DNA of 64,000 nt, from the NCBI GenBank assembly GCA_963277665.1, contig OY728120.1:422722138-422786137 (forward strand). The letters run 5' to 3'. The position numbers and the translations under genes are program-made. This DNA comes from Viscum album (lineage: Eukaryota; Streptophyta; Magnoliopsida; Santalales; Viscaceae). Within the stretch, counting starts at the first letter, position 1. Each line of letters opens with the position of its first letter. Below the pieces are notes generated by a model, which was given only the letters and a program-made list of their open reading frames with translations, had not been told where the DNA came from and made no database searches. Shown piece after piece: positions 49,691 through 63,200 of this stretch.

Positions 49691-51596
49691 TATCCAAACC
49701 CTCTGATTTAAGGGGACTATAATTAATTCCATTAATTTAAAAGGAACTTTCCCTAATCACTTTTGGGAATATATATAATGAAACTTGAAGTCTTGAGTCA
49801 TGTCTCGACAAAGTGTAAATATCTTGGTTTTTTGTCACATAAGGTTTCATCAGTTCTCCCAAGACAACTTGTGTTGATCACCCATGTGAGACACTCATTT
49901 TTTCTCCCTACCCATTAGCTTCTATGAGCCTTTCATGAATATTCCTTCAATGCCACTCATGGAAAGGTTTCCCCTTCACTCGATCCCTTACCTAAAAGGG
50001 ACCATGTTGAATCCTCGACCAAGACCCCATAATTTTAAAAACCTCATGGATAACACATCAAAATGTCTCCCATTTGGATTTTGATTTTCACAGTTATAGG
50101 TTTTCCTCACTTATCCTATCATAGGGTAATAATTCATGAGGCATCTATAGACTTGGATATCTTTGGTCACATAGACACTTACACTAGGAAAAATATTGTG
50201 GAGTTCATGTTCTTTGATTCTAGGTATATGAATCTTTTTCCCCATATCATATCTAAAACCTAGAGCCTCTTATTCGTAGTAGAGAGGCTAAGGATCACAC
50301 TTTATTTTTCTATCCACAGGGAGTGATAAACTAAATCCATTGCAGAACAATTTTTAGGGAAACTATCCTGGTATAAGCCCCTATCCATTCGTGTATGAGG
50401 TTGTAGTATCAATCCTATCTACTACCCTGAACTTCATTCCATCCTTACCTTGGACTCTCGTCTAATGTAATGTGAAGAGAAGAAAGTGTCGTAGCCACAT
50501 CCTCTTCTTCTATAGCCCTGATCCCTTATGCTATCGATTGAATGAAAATATGTGGTTTATGTAATATTTCTCTTCAACTTTTTTCTAACACAGAGCACAA
50601 CTCATTTGATCATTTATGTTTGTAATGATTACAACATTCACATAATCCATAGGAATTATTAAACTACGTGGAATTTGATTCAATTTTTCGATAATTTTTA
50701 GGAATCCCACATAGGGTCTGAGATCAATGGTAATCCTCCTCATAAAAAATTCCTAATCATAATTCCCTTAAATCGGGTATACTCCTTCAGATTAAACCCT
50801 GAAATAAGTCTCAAAATAACCACGAGTTAAAACATACATCATGGTCCCTTCATAGGGGATGTCTCTATATGGAGTAATCCCAAACATATCATCTCAATAG
50901 GACACACTCCCGTTTGAGACATTCCATTGAGAACCTCTATAGGTGTGGGTAATCGCCACCAAACAACGTGGGTTATGATCCTTTCATTAGGATACATATG
51001 AATCCCATCAATGTATTTGTTCCCAACATCCTAATTTTTTTCTCCCTATATGATAACAAATTCTTTGTTGATTTTCATATATCAGGATGACCATAAAATT
51101 TTTAGTGCCCCACTATGTGGCTAAAAAACTAGTGTCATCATAATAAAGATCAACAATTATATATGTATTATATTATAGGATAACATCAATGGAGAACCTG
51201 AGATACATATTGATATCACCATTCATAAAGAACCTCTAATACCTAAATATTATTTTGAATATCCCATATCCCACAATTTGATTGCTAATATTGGGATGAC
51301 ACACATCATATATGGTAATTAATTAAGGATTCACAAAAATATCTTAAATATATAAGAAAGTCATGGAGTATGTCGTAACCCCCCACCAAAGGGTGTGATG
51401 AGAACAACCTCACATCTTCTCGACCAAGGTATGTTCTTATGCAACGTGGGTAAAACCCCTAATGAGCGCCTTCCTTTGGAATATAGTTCCATATAGATAT
51501 CGAACCATTGGGTGTTTCTAATTCTGTGGATATACATGTTGGAAACCATTTAGAAATAAGAATTTCCACAATGAATACCCATTTCAATGGGAAACA

Positions 51597-54500
51597 ATTA
51601 AAAAATATTTAAACTATATTCCATTATAAATTTAATTCATTTTTTAAAAAATATGCATAATCTATGTGTACTAGTGTTTTATAAAATCTTTTCTGAATGA
51701 AATTATTAACCAGATCACTCATGATTTGTATGGCTCAATCTGATTCCATTATCATACCCTTCCATGTATTTTAGTCAAACAACACTCTCATTCCCTGATT
51801 TATTACATTCAAAATTATGGATTTCTTTATAACAGGTTTTTCAATATAAGTAATGTTATTAAAAAAAACATTAAAATAATAATATAAGTACTCAATACAT
51901 ATATCTTCCTCTAAAAAATATATCCCAGTAACAAACCCACACAAATAGTATTTTATAACTATATGGACTATATTTTTCATTTTTCTTATTTAGTGATTCC
52001 ATTGAATTCATGTGTGAATCCAGATATATTAGAATAAATTGATTATAATAAATTGATCAACCATGTATATTACAAATTTTATTCCAACTTTTATAACCTA
52101 AAACTTAATCAATTTAAAAATTATCTATATTATTGAGCAGTTGTTTTTTTATATTAAAATAATATAAATATAAATATTGTTATTTATCCTAGGTTACAAA
52201 TAAGATCATAGTTCCTCAATTGAAAAAATTAAAATAAGATATTATATAGGCAATTCTTCTTCCAACCATACTATTTATTACATAATGATAACAAAAAATA
52301 ACAAAAAAATTTAATTCTCTGTTAGATAATGTAATAAAAATGTAAACATATCCTACGAATGATATCAACCATTTCATTTCTATAGAAAACCACATGGAAT
52401 TCAGTCCTTAGAAAATAAAAGTTCACTAATTTGTTTTTAAGAACACCAATAGATCACATAGGTCCTAAAAATACACACACAAAAATATTCCTTGTGTTTT
52501 TGTAAAGCTATTTATAAATGATGTCCTAATTTTCATGTTTTATTGTACTCTATGATAATGTGATTAAATTTTCTGCATATTTTTATCTATGGGTACTATC
52601 TCATTAAATTTTTTGAATATAGACACAAAAATAAAAAAAATACTATAAATTTAAAACAAAAATATAAATTATATATTTTTTATGAACACAACCCACATAT
52701 TGACACCTAAACCATGACACTATTATAGCTCATTATCATTATCTGAACCCATGTTATGTTATATAATGGAAAAATTAAAAAAAAATGTAAATCAAATGGG
52801 CCTTACCCTTAACATAAGATAATTCCATTAAGATACCATGATTTTTGAATCATTAAGAAATAGAGTAGATGAATTAGTGATTCCTACTTCAAAATTATTT
52901 TTTATCTCATTCAAAAACCTTAGAGGATAGTATGGTATTTTGATCCATATATGTAAATCATAATATCTTATTTTTTCTAAACTAAATAACTATTGGAAAT
53001 TATTTAAAATAAATATGATATTTATTACAACTTGTTTCCAAAAATAGTGTGAACACTCCATAATATTGCTAATTTTATCAACATCATACAATTTTCCGCT
53101 TAATAAAAAGATAATATAGTAAGGGTTTGATATCTACTTTTATCCATTTTTCAAAAAATAATTCACCTGAAATTTTTTAACACATAAAATTAAAATTAGA
53201 TTATAAAATTTGGTTAATAAAGTAGAAAATCATAATATTGAAATAAAAACATTAGAAATATGAGAATTATTTTTATATATTAAGGGACCATTAATTTTTC
53301 ATGAACAATAATTACTCTTCATCATAACTTATAACCATGGCACATCTTTTGATATTTTTTTATTTAAAGATCACATTCCCAATTGATTTATGAGTTCCCA
53401 AGAATAATAAAAATAATTATTTATGTTTTTAATTGTAAAATTATGTGGATACCATTAAAAACTAATACATTACTTTTTTTACTTCTTTACTCAATCAAAA
53501 AACATCCAACATTATATTTTTAACTAGATGAGTAATTAAATACATATTTTAGATCATATAATCCAATGTGATAACATAATTTTATTGAAATAACATGTTT
53601 ATATAATATAAAATTCAGCTTAACCCTTCTTAATTGTAACAAATGATATTGGGTAAATATTTAAGATTCAACATGTAAGACAATTCAATGATTCTGGGAT
53701 GTGTTATCATTCAATTTTGAAATTTTTAAATAGTTTTTTTAGTAATGATATTATCAAAAATTAAATGATTATGTGATTAAATATTTTTTTTAATTTGAAT
53801 ATAAAATTAAATTCAATTTTTCTAACATAAACAATTATCTATAATATATTTTACTAGGAAAATTTTCATGGGATAAACATGAATTCCCTTTTCTTATGTG
53901 ATGCCCCCTTGACATAATAAGATTGAAATAAATGGAATGGTAATTGAACAATCATGGATGCTGATTTTTTATTCAATAAAATAAAAAATTTAAAAATTTG
54001 AAATGAATAAAATGAACATGATACATAATAATAAATAATAAGAAATCGAATGGTTTAATAATAAATTACTTGATCATTGTTGGTGAAAAAAAACAGATAC
54101 CAAGAATTATACATAAAATAAGACCAAAAGACACTATGGGAAATGAATTTATTGATGTATCACTATTTCCATCTCCAGTTTAATAAATATTTAAGATCTA
54201 ACCCCTGAAAATGAGACTGTATCATCAAAGTGATACAATAGTAATGTATGAGACATTCCCCTTAACTGTATCAGGATAAAATTCATCTACATATTCATTA
54301 TAGTGAATATTCAGGGGTGAGTGTATTATCTAGTTAAACATAAGTATGGCCTCCATCAAAATTCACTTGAATAATAAAATGATATATAATATTTAATACA
54401 TAGTTAGAGTAAACAATTATAAATATGATTTAACAATATACATATCCAAAAGTAGTGATTATAACTCAATCTATGATAGTTTCCCATTAATTTTATTCAT

Positions 54501-57500
54501 ACACCCAATTTATTATAAAAATCAATGTGATATAATCTCATAAGTCCAATTAAACTTAGTAACTCACAAGAAATATGTTTTCTCCCATTTCATGTTTTTT
54601 GTTTGCAGTATTATCCATAGTGCCCCCATATCACCAAAGTATCCATGTTTGAATACAAAAAATCCCCAATATGAAAATTAATACATTACCAGGATTTCAT
54701 TTAATGGGACAACATTCAAGACACATAATTGAATACTATTTCTTATATAATTTGCTCATCCAATTCATTATGGGTGAAATCAAAAAAAAAATTAAAAAAT
54801 ATAGTAAAATATAGGGAATAATAATAGGGTTTCATGAGGAAAAAAATATATATTGAATTTTCAAACAAAAACATCAAGGTCTACAAATATTTTAGAGGAA
54901 TAGAATTCACCATCCTCTAATTAATTTAATAGGTATAACCATTCCATGATTAATAGATCCATTCCCCCATATCAATTCTATAAATTAAACCTATAGAAGA
55001 AACAATAAAAATAAACACTAAATCATTGATGAATTACCACCGAAATATAGGATTTATCCTAAAATAAAACATGGGGATTATTATGGAGAATAATAAGCTT
55101 AATTGTTACATTTTTCTCCCATGAACTAATTCTATGAGATTCATTAAAATCAGTCTCATTATGAAATAAGATCCCCAAAATAATCTATAGGATTCCTGAG
55201 GATTGAGGGTAAATAAGTAGTAATAGTGAGCATCAAAATAGTTTTTGTAATTAATAATGTGGATATAGTAATCATAATTAATGGTGTGGAATGTGAATTC
55301 ACACCATGAGACTTTGAGATAGTAAGACAAACCAAAAATAAACACACCATAAACTTATATTCCTTGAAAACTATTCACACCTAGAATAACACAGAATATA
55401 GTGAAATACTTCAATATATATTCCTATAAAATCTTCCAAGAAACCATTCATGTTGTGTATATTATTTCATACCTTAATTGCTCCCCTATAACTAGTCCTC
55501 ACCTTCATTTTTTACATCTATACAAAAAACCATCTAGGGATCCAACTAAATTGTTACAAAAATAACATAAACTCCATATATTGTAACATACCTCACGCTA
55601 GGGGTGAAATTTTTTTTCCATCATGTACAAAAATAATAAATCTATTGGTATTATGGAATATTCTAGTAATATTTTAATAACTATTATATTGAAACGTGTA
55701 GAGGGAATATAATAGTAATTTTTACTTCAATTTTGGGGATCCAAAAATTTTTGAGGACAATATTTTAATAATGGATATTTATATAGACAGATTCTTTAAC
55801 TAATTATTATGTTCTTATTGTAATATACATCATTTAATATAAAAACACATAACAACTAAGAAAAAATTCACAATATATTGTGAGTCTTGTAATCACCATC
55901 AATAATATCCACAAAAATAAAAACTACAAAATATATATATTAAAACACTAATGTAATCATTGTATTATTTATTTATATATCACATGTGATTTGTTTTAAA
56001 AAATTACACTTCTATATAGCACTGTAAAAAATAAATGATACATACCTCATTTCATACATTTAATCATTAATAATTCAAGCTAATGTGAATATATGTTTTA
56101 TATAAAATTATTTTAATAAATTTGATAAATCCATAATGTTGTCTTTTATAGTGATCTATTCCTTTTTCAAATATCATTGTGTAGTTTTTAACAATAATAT
56201 CCAATAAACTTGACCTAATAATTAAAAGGCTCAATGTCATTGTATGAAAATGAATATGAAACCTCAATATGAAAAAAAATTTATTTATTTTAGTTTAAAA
56301 AATGATCTACTAAATTCCTTGGATCTCTTTAAACAAGATAGGAGAATATGGAGAATACATAAAAAAATGTGTGAGCTAAAAGGACCAGTATGTGAATAAA
56401 AATGATAATTAAGAATAACATATGGATCAAAATTTATATATGATATCATAAAATACATGGTTTATGAAGAATAAAAATGGATCATAACATAAATATCATG
56501 AAATAATAATATCACTGAAATAATGTAATGTGGAAAAAATATGAAACATTCTACAATAATAACATTAGATTGAATTTCAAGACAACATCACATCGTGGAT
56601 ACAGTCCCATCATGAATTACTATTACTCCTTAATCCTATACATATCAACTTATTAGAAATAATAATTACCTAATTCAATGGATTTCTATTAATGTTTCAC
56701 ATAATTACATGTGCACAATTATCTATGGCTACAATTGGAAATCATGCATATGGAAAAATCATAATAATTACCCATGAAAAAAATAAACTGAATTTGTTGG
56801 AATCATTTGATAATAAAAGAATATTGCATAAATATTCCAAGGTGATTAATGAATTAAATATTTTATAATTTCATATTAACATAAATATACATGGGTCTAT
56901 AAATGCATATTCATTATTACTGAATTTAATACAAGGGCTAGAGAATTGGGTATATAAATGATCTCTCAAAATAGTAATTAATAGAATTGGTAAAAAAAAT
57001 TGAATAAAGAGTAATCATTGTGTTTTCATTTTAATATATAAGTAAAATATAATTATTACACATAAAATATTCCTTAGTTTATTAACATCATGAGTTGTTA
57101 TAGGTATTTTGATAAATCGTATCATAAAATGATTAATGGTAGAGAAGTCCCCCTAATTGATTTTCAATTTAAAGAAGGTATTGTAGAAAATAAATTAAGT
57201 CTTATATACCCCATAAATTGAAGAGAGAACGTCACCACTCCCTATAATGATATTGAAATAAATGGAAATAGAAAATGACCCGTCAAGTCAAACCTCCAGT
57301 CATTCCTATATTGGATACTAGCACTAAGGGTACATAAAATATCACAATATGAGAGGCATTACTATTTATAAGAAAATATGATTGAGAGACATAATTAATC
57401 TACTCCTATCAACTCCATGAAATAATTTGAAATAAATTAAAACCATACAACAATGAATGTATAAATGAATCATATATATATAACAATTCAAATTTAATAA

Positions 57501-57800
57501 AAAAGGAATAAATGATAAGGTAGTGGCACAACCAAAACTGAAATGGTCTAAACTATAAATGTCCAATGCGGTACATTATGTCCTCCTATAATCCAAAAAA
57601 TAGTTTTCATATACGTATGGTGAGTACAGTGGTATAATAAGTAAGAGAATAAATTTCTCTCATGCTCAAGTGAAAAGAGAAAACTAATGAACCCCTAAAA
57701 AATAGTAGAAACAAAGAGAACCTATATAGGTTTACTAAAAAAACCCAAATTTGACAAGGCACGCACACCAAATAATGCATGCATTTTAAATAATATAATA
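51597..57800. other. Anonymous AT-rich intergenic DNA
   Basis: About 6 kb with no recognisable gene, domain, terminal repeat or RNA gene. Short open frames (for example 55,106-55,345 and 56,067-56,267 on -) have composition typical of AT-rich non-coding DNA. Confidence 0.45.
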
Positions 57801-58860
57801 TGAAGCACAATGACGATGGGTACCTCACACCTCTTTCCCCATGATTCTCTGTTCTCACACCCCAATGTTGTATTCCCCCACACTCCAACCTCTTCCAAAG
57901 AACATCACATCACATCCCATACACACACACCTATGTCACCATAACACATCACATAACACCCGTACAAACATGGGGCGTCCCACATCATCACCTCACAACA
58001 TAGTAATAATAATTTTTGAATTATATCAATCACATCCCATCTATGTCTTTCTCATATCTGAAAAGAGGGGGTGGGGAAGAGTGGGTATCTAGTCATCTAT
58101 CCTCCCACTGATATGTTAGAAAAAATACCCCAACATTACTATGAGGTTGTTAATACAAAGTGATCAATATAGGTGGATACATATATAAATCGAAGGAACA
58201 AACCATATATATATAATTGGAGTCAAAACACATATACTCATCCAATGTGTTTATAAAAAATTAACCACCTCATAAAATCCACACAATCCCCGACACCTCT
58301 AAATGCATGAAATCACAAAATAAAACAGAATCCATAATTCATATTTTAGTCCGTAATACATTTTATAGAGACACTTTCTATCAATAAATTCCACTCTATT
58401 AGAACCTATATTTTATATATTCAATATTTTTTATCATCCCATTTCATTAAATATGAGACCTTGTTATATATTTAATGAAACAAACTTTTCATAGAAAAAT
58501 CATCCTTTTTATAACAGATAACCCATCATAATCTCACTCATTAAACACACTTTGACGTCATTAAAATGAATTTAATTCCAATAATAATTCTATAACAAGA
58601 AAAAACCCAACTGTGAAACACAATCACAAAACCATATCCCATATAACACATCCACATCATTTTAAATCTACATTCCCTTTTTTATCCATGTTAAATAATG
58701 ATACCACAACACCCATCACATGCCCACTACACCATTAAAAAAATCATCACCACCCTAAAATACAACCAATGTTAATCCACTACCCCCACACACAACACAA
58801 TATAGACATTGAACATTACATTATCATGACACACACAAAATACAATCATTCCACACATCA
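57801..58860. other. CA-rich patch
   Basis: Strand-asymmetric composition: C and A dominate, with runs such as CATCACATCACATCCCATAC (57,901 onward) and CTACCCCCACACACAACACA (58,780 onward). Open frames here (57,841-58,092 and 58,769-58,987 on +; 57,607-57,888 on -) are rich in His and Thr because of the composition and match nothing I know. Confidence 0.5.
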
Positions 58861-60240
58861 CATGGTATACCAAAAAATGACACATCTTATTATTTATAAA
58901 ATGAGGTATATAGTAAAATTAAATAATTTATTTAATGGTTGTATGATAGAATCCATAAGATCTTGGGGAATAAATTTAATTAAATAAATTTAGTTGGGTA
59001 ACAATTTATTTATGGTGGTGTCGCAAAAATGACACAATCTTGGGAATCACATTAAATTTAAATACCACAAAATAGGGGCTACCGATGTCCATTACATTCA
59101 TCGATTCAAATAACCTAGATAACCACAATATCACAATATAAAACCAAAAAATATAAAATCATTAGATGCATTCCCCTTACCCCTTACCATTTTGTTTAAA
59201 CAGATTCATTTATATTTCATTTTCCGGTGTCAAATATTTTGAAAAAGGATATCAATTATAAGCTCATCCCGTATGATACATATAATGAGATGCGATGGAA
59301 AGACTACATCAATTTATATACACAAAAATGATGATGAATATTGTTCATAGTGTCCAGAGCAAAGGTGTAATCACTTGATTCTCCATATTCAATAATTTAA
59401 ATAAAATAAATTTATATTTAATTAAATGTGGAAATTATCACATAATTCCACTTAAAAAAATGTTCACTTACTTTCTACATTCTAATAAGAATCCAAAAAA
59501 ACTGACCACACATAAATATGATTAATGTTTATGGTGATATGGTAGAATGAAGAAGAATATATATAGAGTATTTAATTTTCCGATATTTAAAAGAATTATC
59601 ATAATTCATTCCAATAATTTAACTAAAAATTATCATTTAATTGGTAAATCTAGCTTACAATTAACGTGACAAGTTTCTACACATTCAAATTTTTTTAATA
59701 TTATTTTAATCCACAATTTCTATATTCTCTACCAAAAATTACATTATTTCATAATTAATTAATTATAGAAATTACCTTAATTTATTTAAACTCTCTTACC
59801 ATATCATTAAAAATACTCATTTATTATTGTTATTATTATTATTTATGTTAATCTAACAAATTTCTATTATTATTATTACTAGAATTTTTGTGGATCTAAT
59901 CCATGAGTTCAAAACAGGTACCCAACATCATTAATGAAATGAATGTATCAATGTTATGGTCGTGATAAAACATAATGTTCTTCAATTAGATACCATATGA
60001 ATGTGTTACTATTTTAATTAGACCCCATAATAATAATAATAACAATAATAACATTTTATAATAACAATATTATTAAAATATTTCCAAAATCTCCTCTTTT
60101 TACATTTACTCTCTCTTCTTCTTATTTTTTATTTAATTTTATTTGAATCAAAAAAAATTTACCTTTTTTTTCTCCATGATATTTTTAAATGATATGGATT
60201 GTTTTTTAAATGTTCTAAAATATAATTTTTTTTATTTATT
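58861..60240. other. Anonymous AT-rich intergenic DNA with trinucleotide runs
   Basis: No gene recognised. Short (ATT)n or (TAA)n runs occur at about 59,823-59,842 and 60,029-60,051. Confidence 0.45.
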
Positions 60241-60256
60241 TTAAATTTCAAACATA

Positions 60257-61159
60257 ATATATATATATATATTTATTATTATATAATTATATGTATATAT
60301 ATACTCTCATATATAATATTTAAATATATATATATATATATATAAATATTTATAAAAAATACATATAGATATATTAAATAATGTGATATACATTTTCATT
60401 TATAAATAAATTATTATATATCTGTATATATTTATATCCATAAATCATTTCACAACCCAAATTTTATTGAAAACATATAATATTAAACAAATCTTAAATT
60501 ATATATATTTACTAATATATATAGCATGTCACTTGGTGTGAGATAATTTTATTAACATATATTGTTCCCTAGTTTTCCAAAACACTATACACAAGGTCAT
60601 TATTTTATGTATAATATTTATTAATATTTTATAATGAAAAAAATTTAAATATTTTTTGAATATTTTGAACAGAAAAATTATTAATTATTGTATGATAACA
60701 TCATCAGTTTTCCTCCCTTTTTATTCTTTATCTATTTTATTCATTCACAAAGTATTCTCCCATTAAAATGATAACTCTCCTATACACCCACTGTTCTTCA
60801 TTATCACCTTCAATCTCACATTTTTCTATCATATATTTAATTAAAATAATCACTTTTATCATTATCAAAACTCGCATTTTGAAATAACTGTTATTTTTAT
60901 TAATCTAATTAAATAAACACCTATTATTTTAACCCCATATATATAATAAAAATACACACATATATTTAACTTAGATATATATATATATATATTCCCACAT
61001 ACCTATATATATTTATATACATATAAAATAATTCTTATTATTTGTGTAATATAATATTAGATATATATATATATATATATATTTGGAAACAGTATATATG
61101 TATATATACATCGATATATACATATACATATATCTGTACATATATATATATATATATAT
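60257..61159. repeat. Cluster of (AT)n microsatellites
   Basis: Five alternating AT tracts in under 1 kb: 60,257-60,272, 60,324-60,344, 60,975-60,992, 61,061-61,082 and 61,140-61,159, with imperfect ATGTATATATACA palindromes between them. A similar single tract lies at 44,774-44,790. Confidence 0.85.
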
Positions 61160-61899
61160 CACATTTTGTAACACAGATAAAATTTTAAATGCTTAATTAC
61201 AACACCACACATGTAATCATAAAAATTCAGACTTGTGTATAATATGTTGTATATAATTTAATAAAATTTACATAATTAAATTTTTTGAAAAACATATAAA
61301 ATATGAAAAATAATTATTTGTTTAGAATTCAATAATTACTAAATTTAATCATTTAAAAAAACAATATTATATTTTACATTTCAAAAAAATATTATAAATT
61401 ATCAATCGAATTTTAAAATGATTTTATATTTTTTTAATTAAATCCTAATACTAATAATTACTAAATAATACCCTATAATGACAATATAGGGCTTCATAAT
61501 TTCTTGGACCATTACATTTTATACCTCTAAAACAATTCTCATCCTCGAGAATAAAAATAAAACCAAAATGAAAAATATTGAATGGTAGTCTGAACTACCA
61601 ACCCATGATATAAGGGTATGTCATATTCCTACTATTTATCATGCACCTAATAGTGGTTAAGTGAACCACTGACTATTTGATGTATTATTAATGTATCTTC
61701 TACACTTTCTACTTCATTGTTTGATTCATAATCCTATCATTATCTATTATCATCTTGGTTTGTGAAATTTTTAGACTAGTAGTGGAATATGTGTTTTGCA
61801 TTAGGTCAATTGACACACAAATAGGTGTGCAACTAGGGAGTATCTAGAATTGTAAAGAGTGTGCCCTCGAAAATGATGGGTTTTGTTTCCTTTTTGTTT

Positions 61900-62349
61900 T
61901 TTTATTCTAGAGATATCAGTTTTTTACCAGATAATATTATTGGATTGGATGATATTGTATCAATCCCCTATGGACTTTTACTGCTAAAGGGGTAATGTTC
62001 ACCTATATCGATTATGATACTTATGTTCACTGTGGGGAGTGGGATATTTAAGATGTATTTACAAGGAGTGTTCAATAATTGTTATGAGATTTTACATCTC
62101 GGTTGGCATGTCTTACTCTGTATTATGGGGAAGTAGTGTAGGATGTACATCCTCCTATAGTGGATGGGTTATGGGATGTGTTCCGAAATGAAAATAATGG
62201 GGTTGTCACCCATGAGAGAAGATGGTTTTATAGATGAGTTAAAGCCTATAGCTAAGATTCTTTCCATTCATCAAAATTGTATGACACCAATAAAGCATCA
62301 TGATCTTAAATAATAGTTATATTATTTCTAGAATAAGGGATTTATCTTT
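61900..62349 (+). pseudogene. Possible protease-RT linker of the right-edge element
   Basis: Near 61,930 the + strand reads NIIGLDDIVSIPYGLLLL, which could be the decayed DVILGMDWLSQYHALVDC block that ends a chromovirus protease. It lies about 400 bases before the RT block, as expected. Stops are frequent and the match is weak. Confidence 0.3.
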
Positions 62350-63200
62350 ATGAGTATGTCACCTAATGTTTCTCAAGTCAAGTATCTCATAAAATCAAAT
62401 GGATCATTATTCTTACGCATTAATAATAGGGTGTTAAATAAAATTATAGTTATGAATCAGTATCCACTACCACCTATCAGAGATATTTTTGATAAAATAA
62501 GGGTTTCTTTTATGTATTCCAAAATTGATCTTTATTCAGTTTATCATAAAACAAGGGTTAAATATACTGATATACTATGTAATTATTTCAAAAGCATGTA
62601 TGGTTTTTTTGATATTCTCATTATTTCATTCAGGTGGACAGAGGAATCTATAGTGTTTATGGAAATGAGGAAATGAATCATTCACCCATCCCTATATTTT
62701 CTTTTAGTTGTTTTTTGGATGACTTCACGGTGTACTCTTAGACTCATGATGATCATTCCAAAGATCGTGAAACCATCTTGATTATATTGAGAGATAATCA
62801 TCTACTCTACATGATATATAAATTTATTTTGTGGATTAAGAAGTTATATTTCATCCGTCACATTATACATAAGGATGGTGTATCATTAGACAAGTTAAGG
62901 TTCAAGTTTTTATCTATTGGGAGTAGACCTGGAATCTTTTTCAAATATGAATCCTTCTAGGATTAATAAGATATTATCATTTTTTAATTAATAAAATTTC
63001 CAGCCTACTATCAAACCCCTCATGATTTACCAAGAAGGGTATAATATTTTAGCGGTATGAATGTGAGGATTCCTTTCAGGAGATGAATAAATGCTTCACC
63101 ACTCCACTAATACTGATTTTACATAATATGGGTAAGAATTATACACTATTTTTTGATGTCTTGGGTATTGTACATGGGTTAGTATTAATGTTGGTGGATT
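62350..63200 (+). pseudogene. RT-RNase H remnant of a chromovirus-like element
   Basis: The open frame at 62,350-62,676 (108 codons) carries SQVKYLIKSNGSLFLRINN, then YPLPPIRDIFDKI, FMYSKIDLYSVYHKTRVK and CNYFKSMYGFFDILII. These fit [47 protein letters not shown] and [12 protein letters not shown]. The catalytic box FLDDFTVYS (FLDD at 62,712-62,723) keeps both Asp. It is followed in that frame, after a TAG, by HDDHSKDRETIL and FIRHIIHKDGVSLD (family FLGHVVSKEGI.VD). RNase H begins near 63,136 with NYTLFFDVLGIVHGLVLM, with the first catalytic Asp. Several stops and frame changes separate the pieces. The element runs beyond the window. Confidence 0.8.

Larger units (their letters stand above)
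25089..51596 (+). mobile_element. Very old Tat/Ogre-type Ty3/gypsy element, interrupted by a solo LTR
   Basis: Two diverged direct repeats of about 2.4 kb (25,089-27,491 and 45,434-51,596 less the insertion) enclose + strand remnants in the order probable gag, probable protease, RT, archaeal-type RNase H, integrase, then about 5 kb of non-coding DNA with tandem repeats. The second RNase H between RT/RNase H and integrase is the hallmark of the plant Tat lineage, and the large size fits Ogre-like members. Without the 3.77 kb of nested LTR plus duplication the element would be about 22.7 kb. In two hand-aligned LTR stretches about a fifth to a quarter of positions differ, so it is much older than the Tekay-type copy. 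I found no target duplication or convincing primer site; the outer boundaries are uncertain by some 25 bases. Confidence 0.72.
45434..51596 (+). repeat. 3' LTR of the Tat/Ogre-type element, split by a solo LTR
   Basis: Aligns to the 5' LTR as two pieces, about 45,434-45,921 and 49,691-51,596. The join falls within the 5' LTR near 25,577-25,582, where AATAACACTTGTATGAATCA continues into the CTTATTAAGAGGACTA context seen after the insertion. The total of about 2.39 kb equals the 5' LTR length. The TATA-like site is changed to CATAAATA at 45,720-45,727. Confidence 0.7.

Noticed and set aside
57607..57888. Minus-strand 93-codon frame, possible small membrane protein
   Set aside because: Hydrophobic stretch follows from local T-rich composition on the minus strand. 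No start context, neighbour or family supports a gene.
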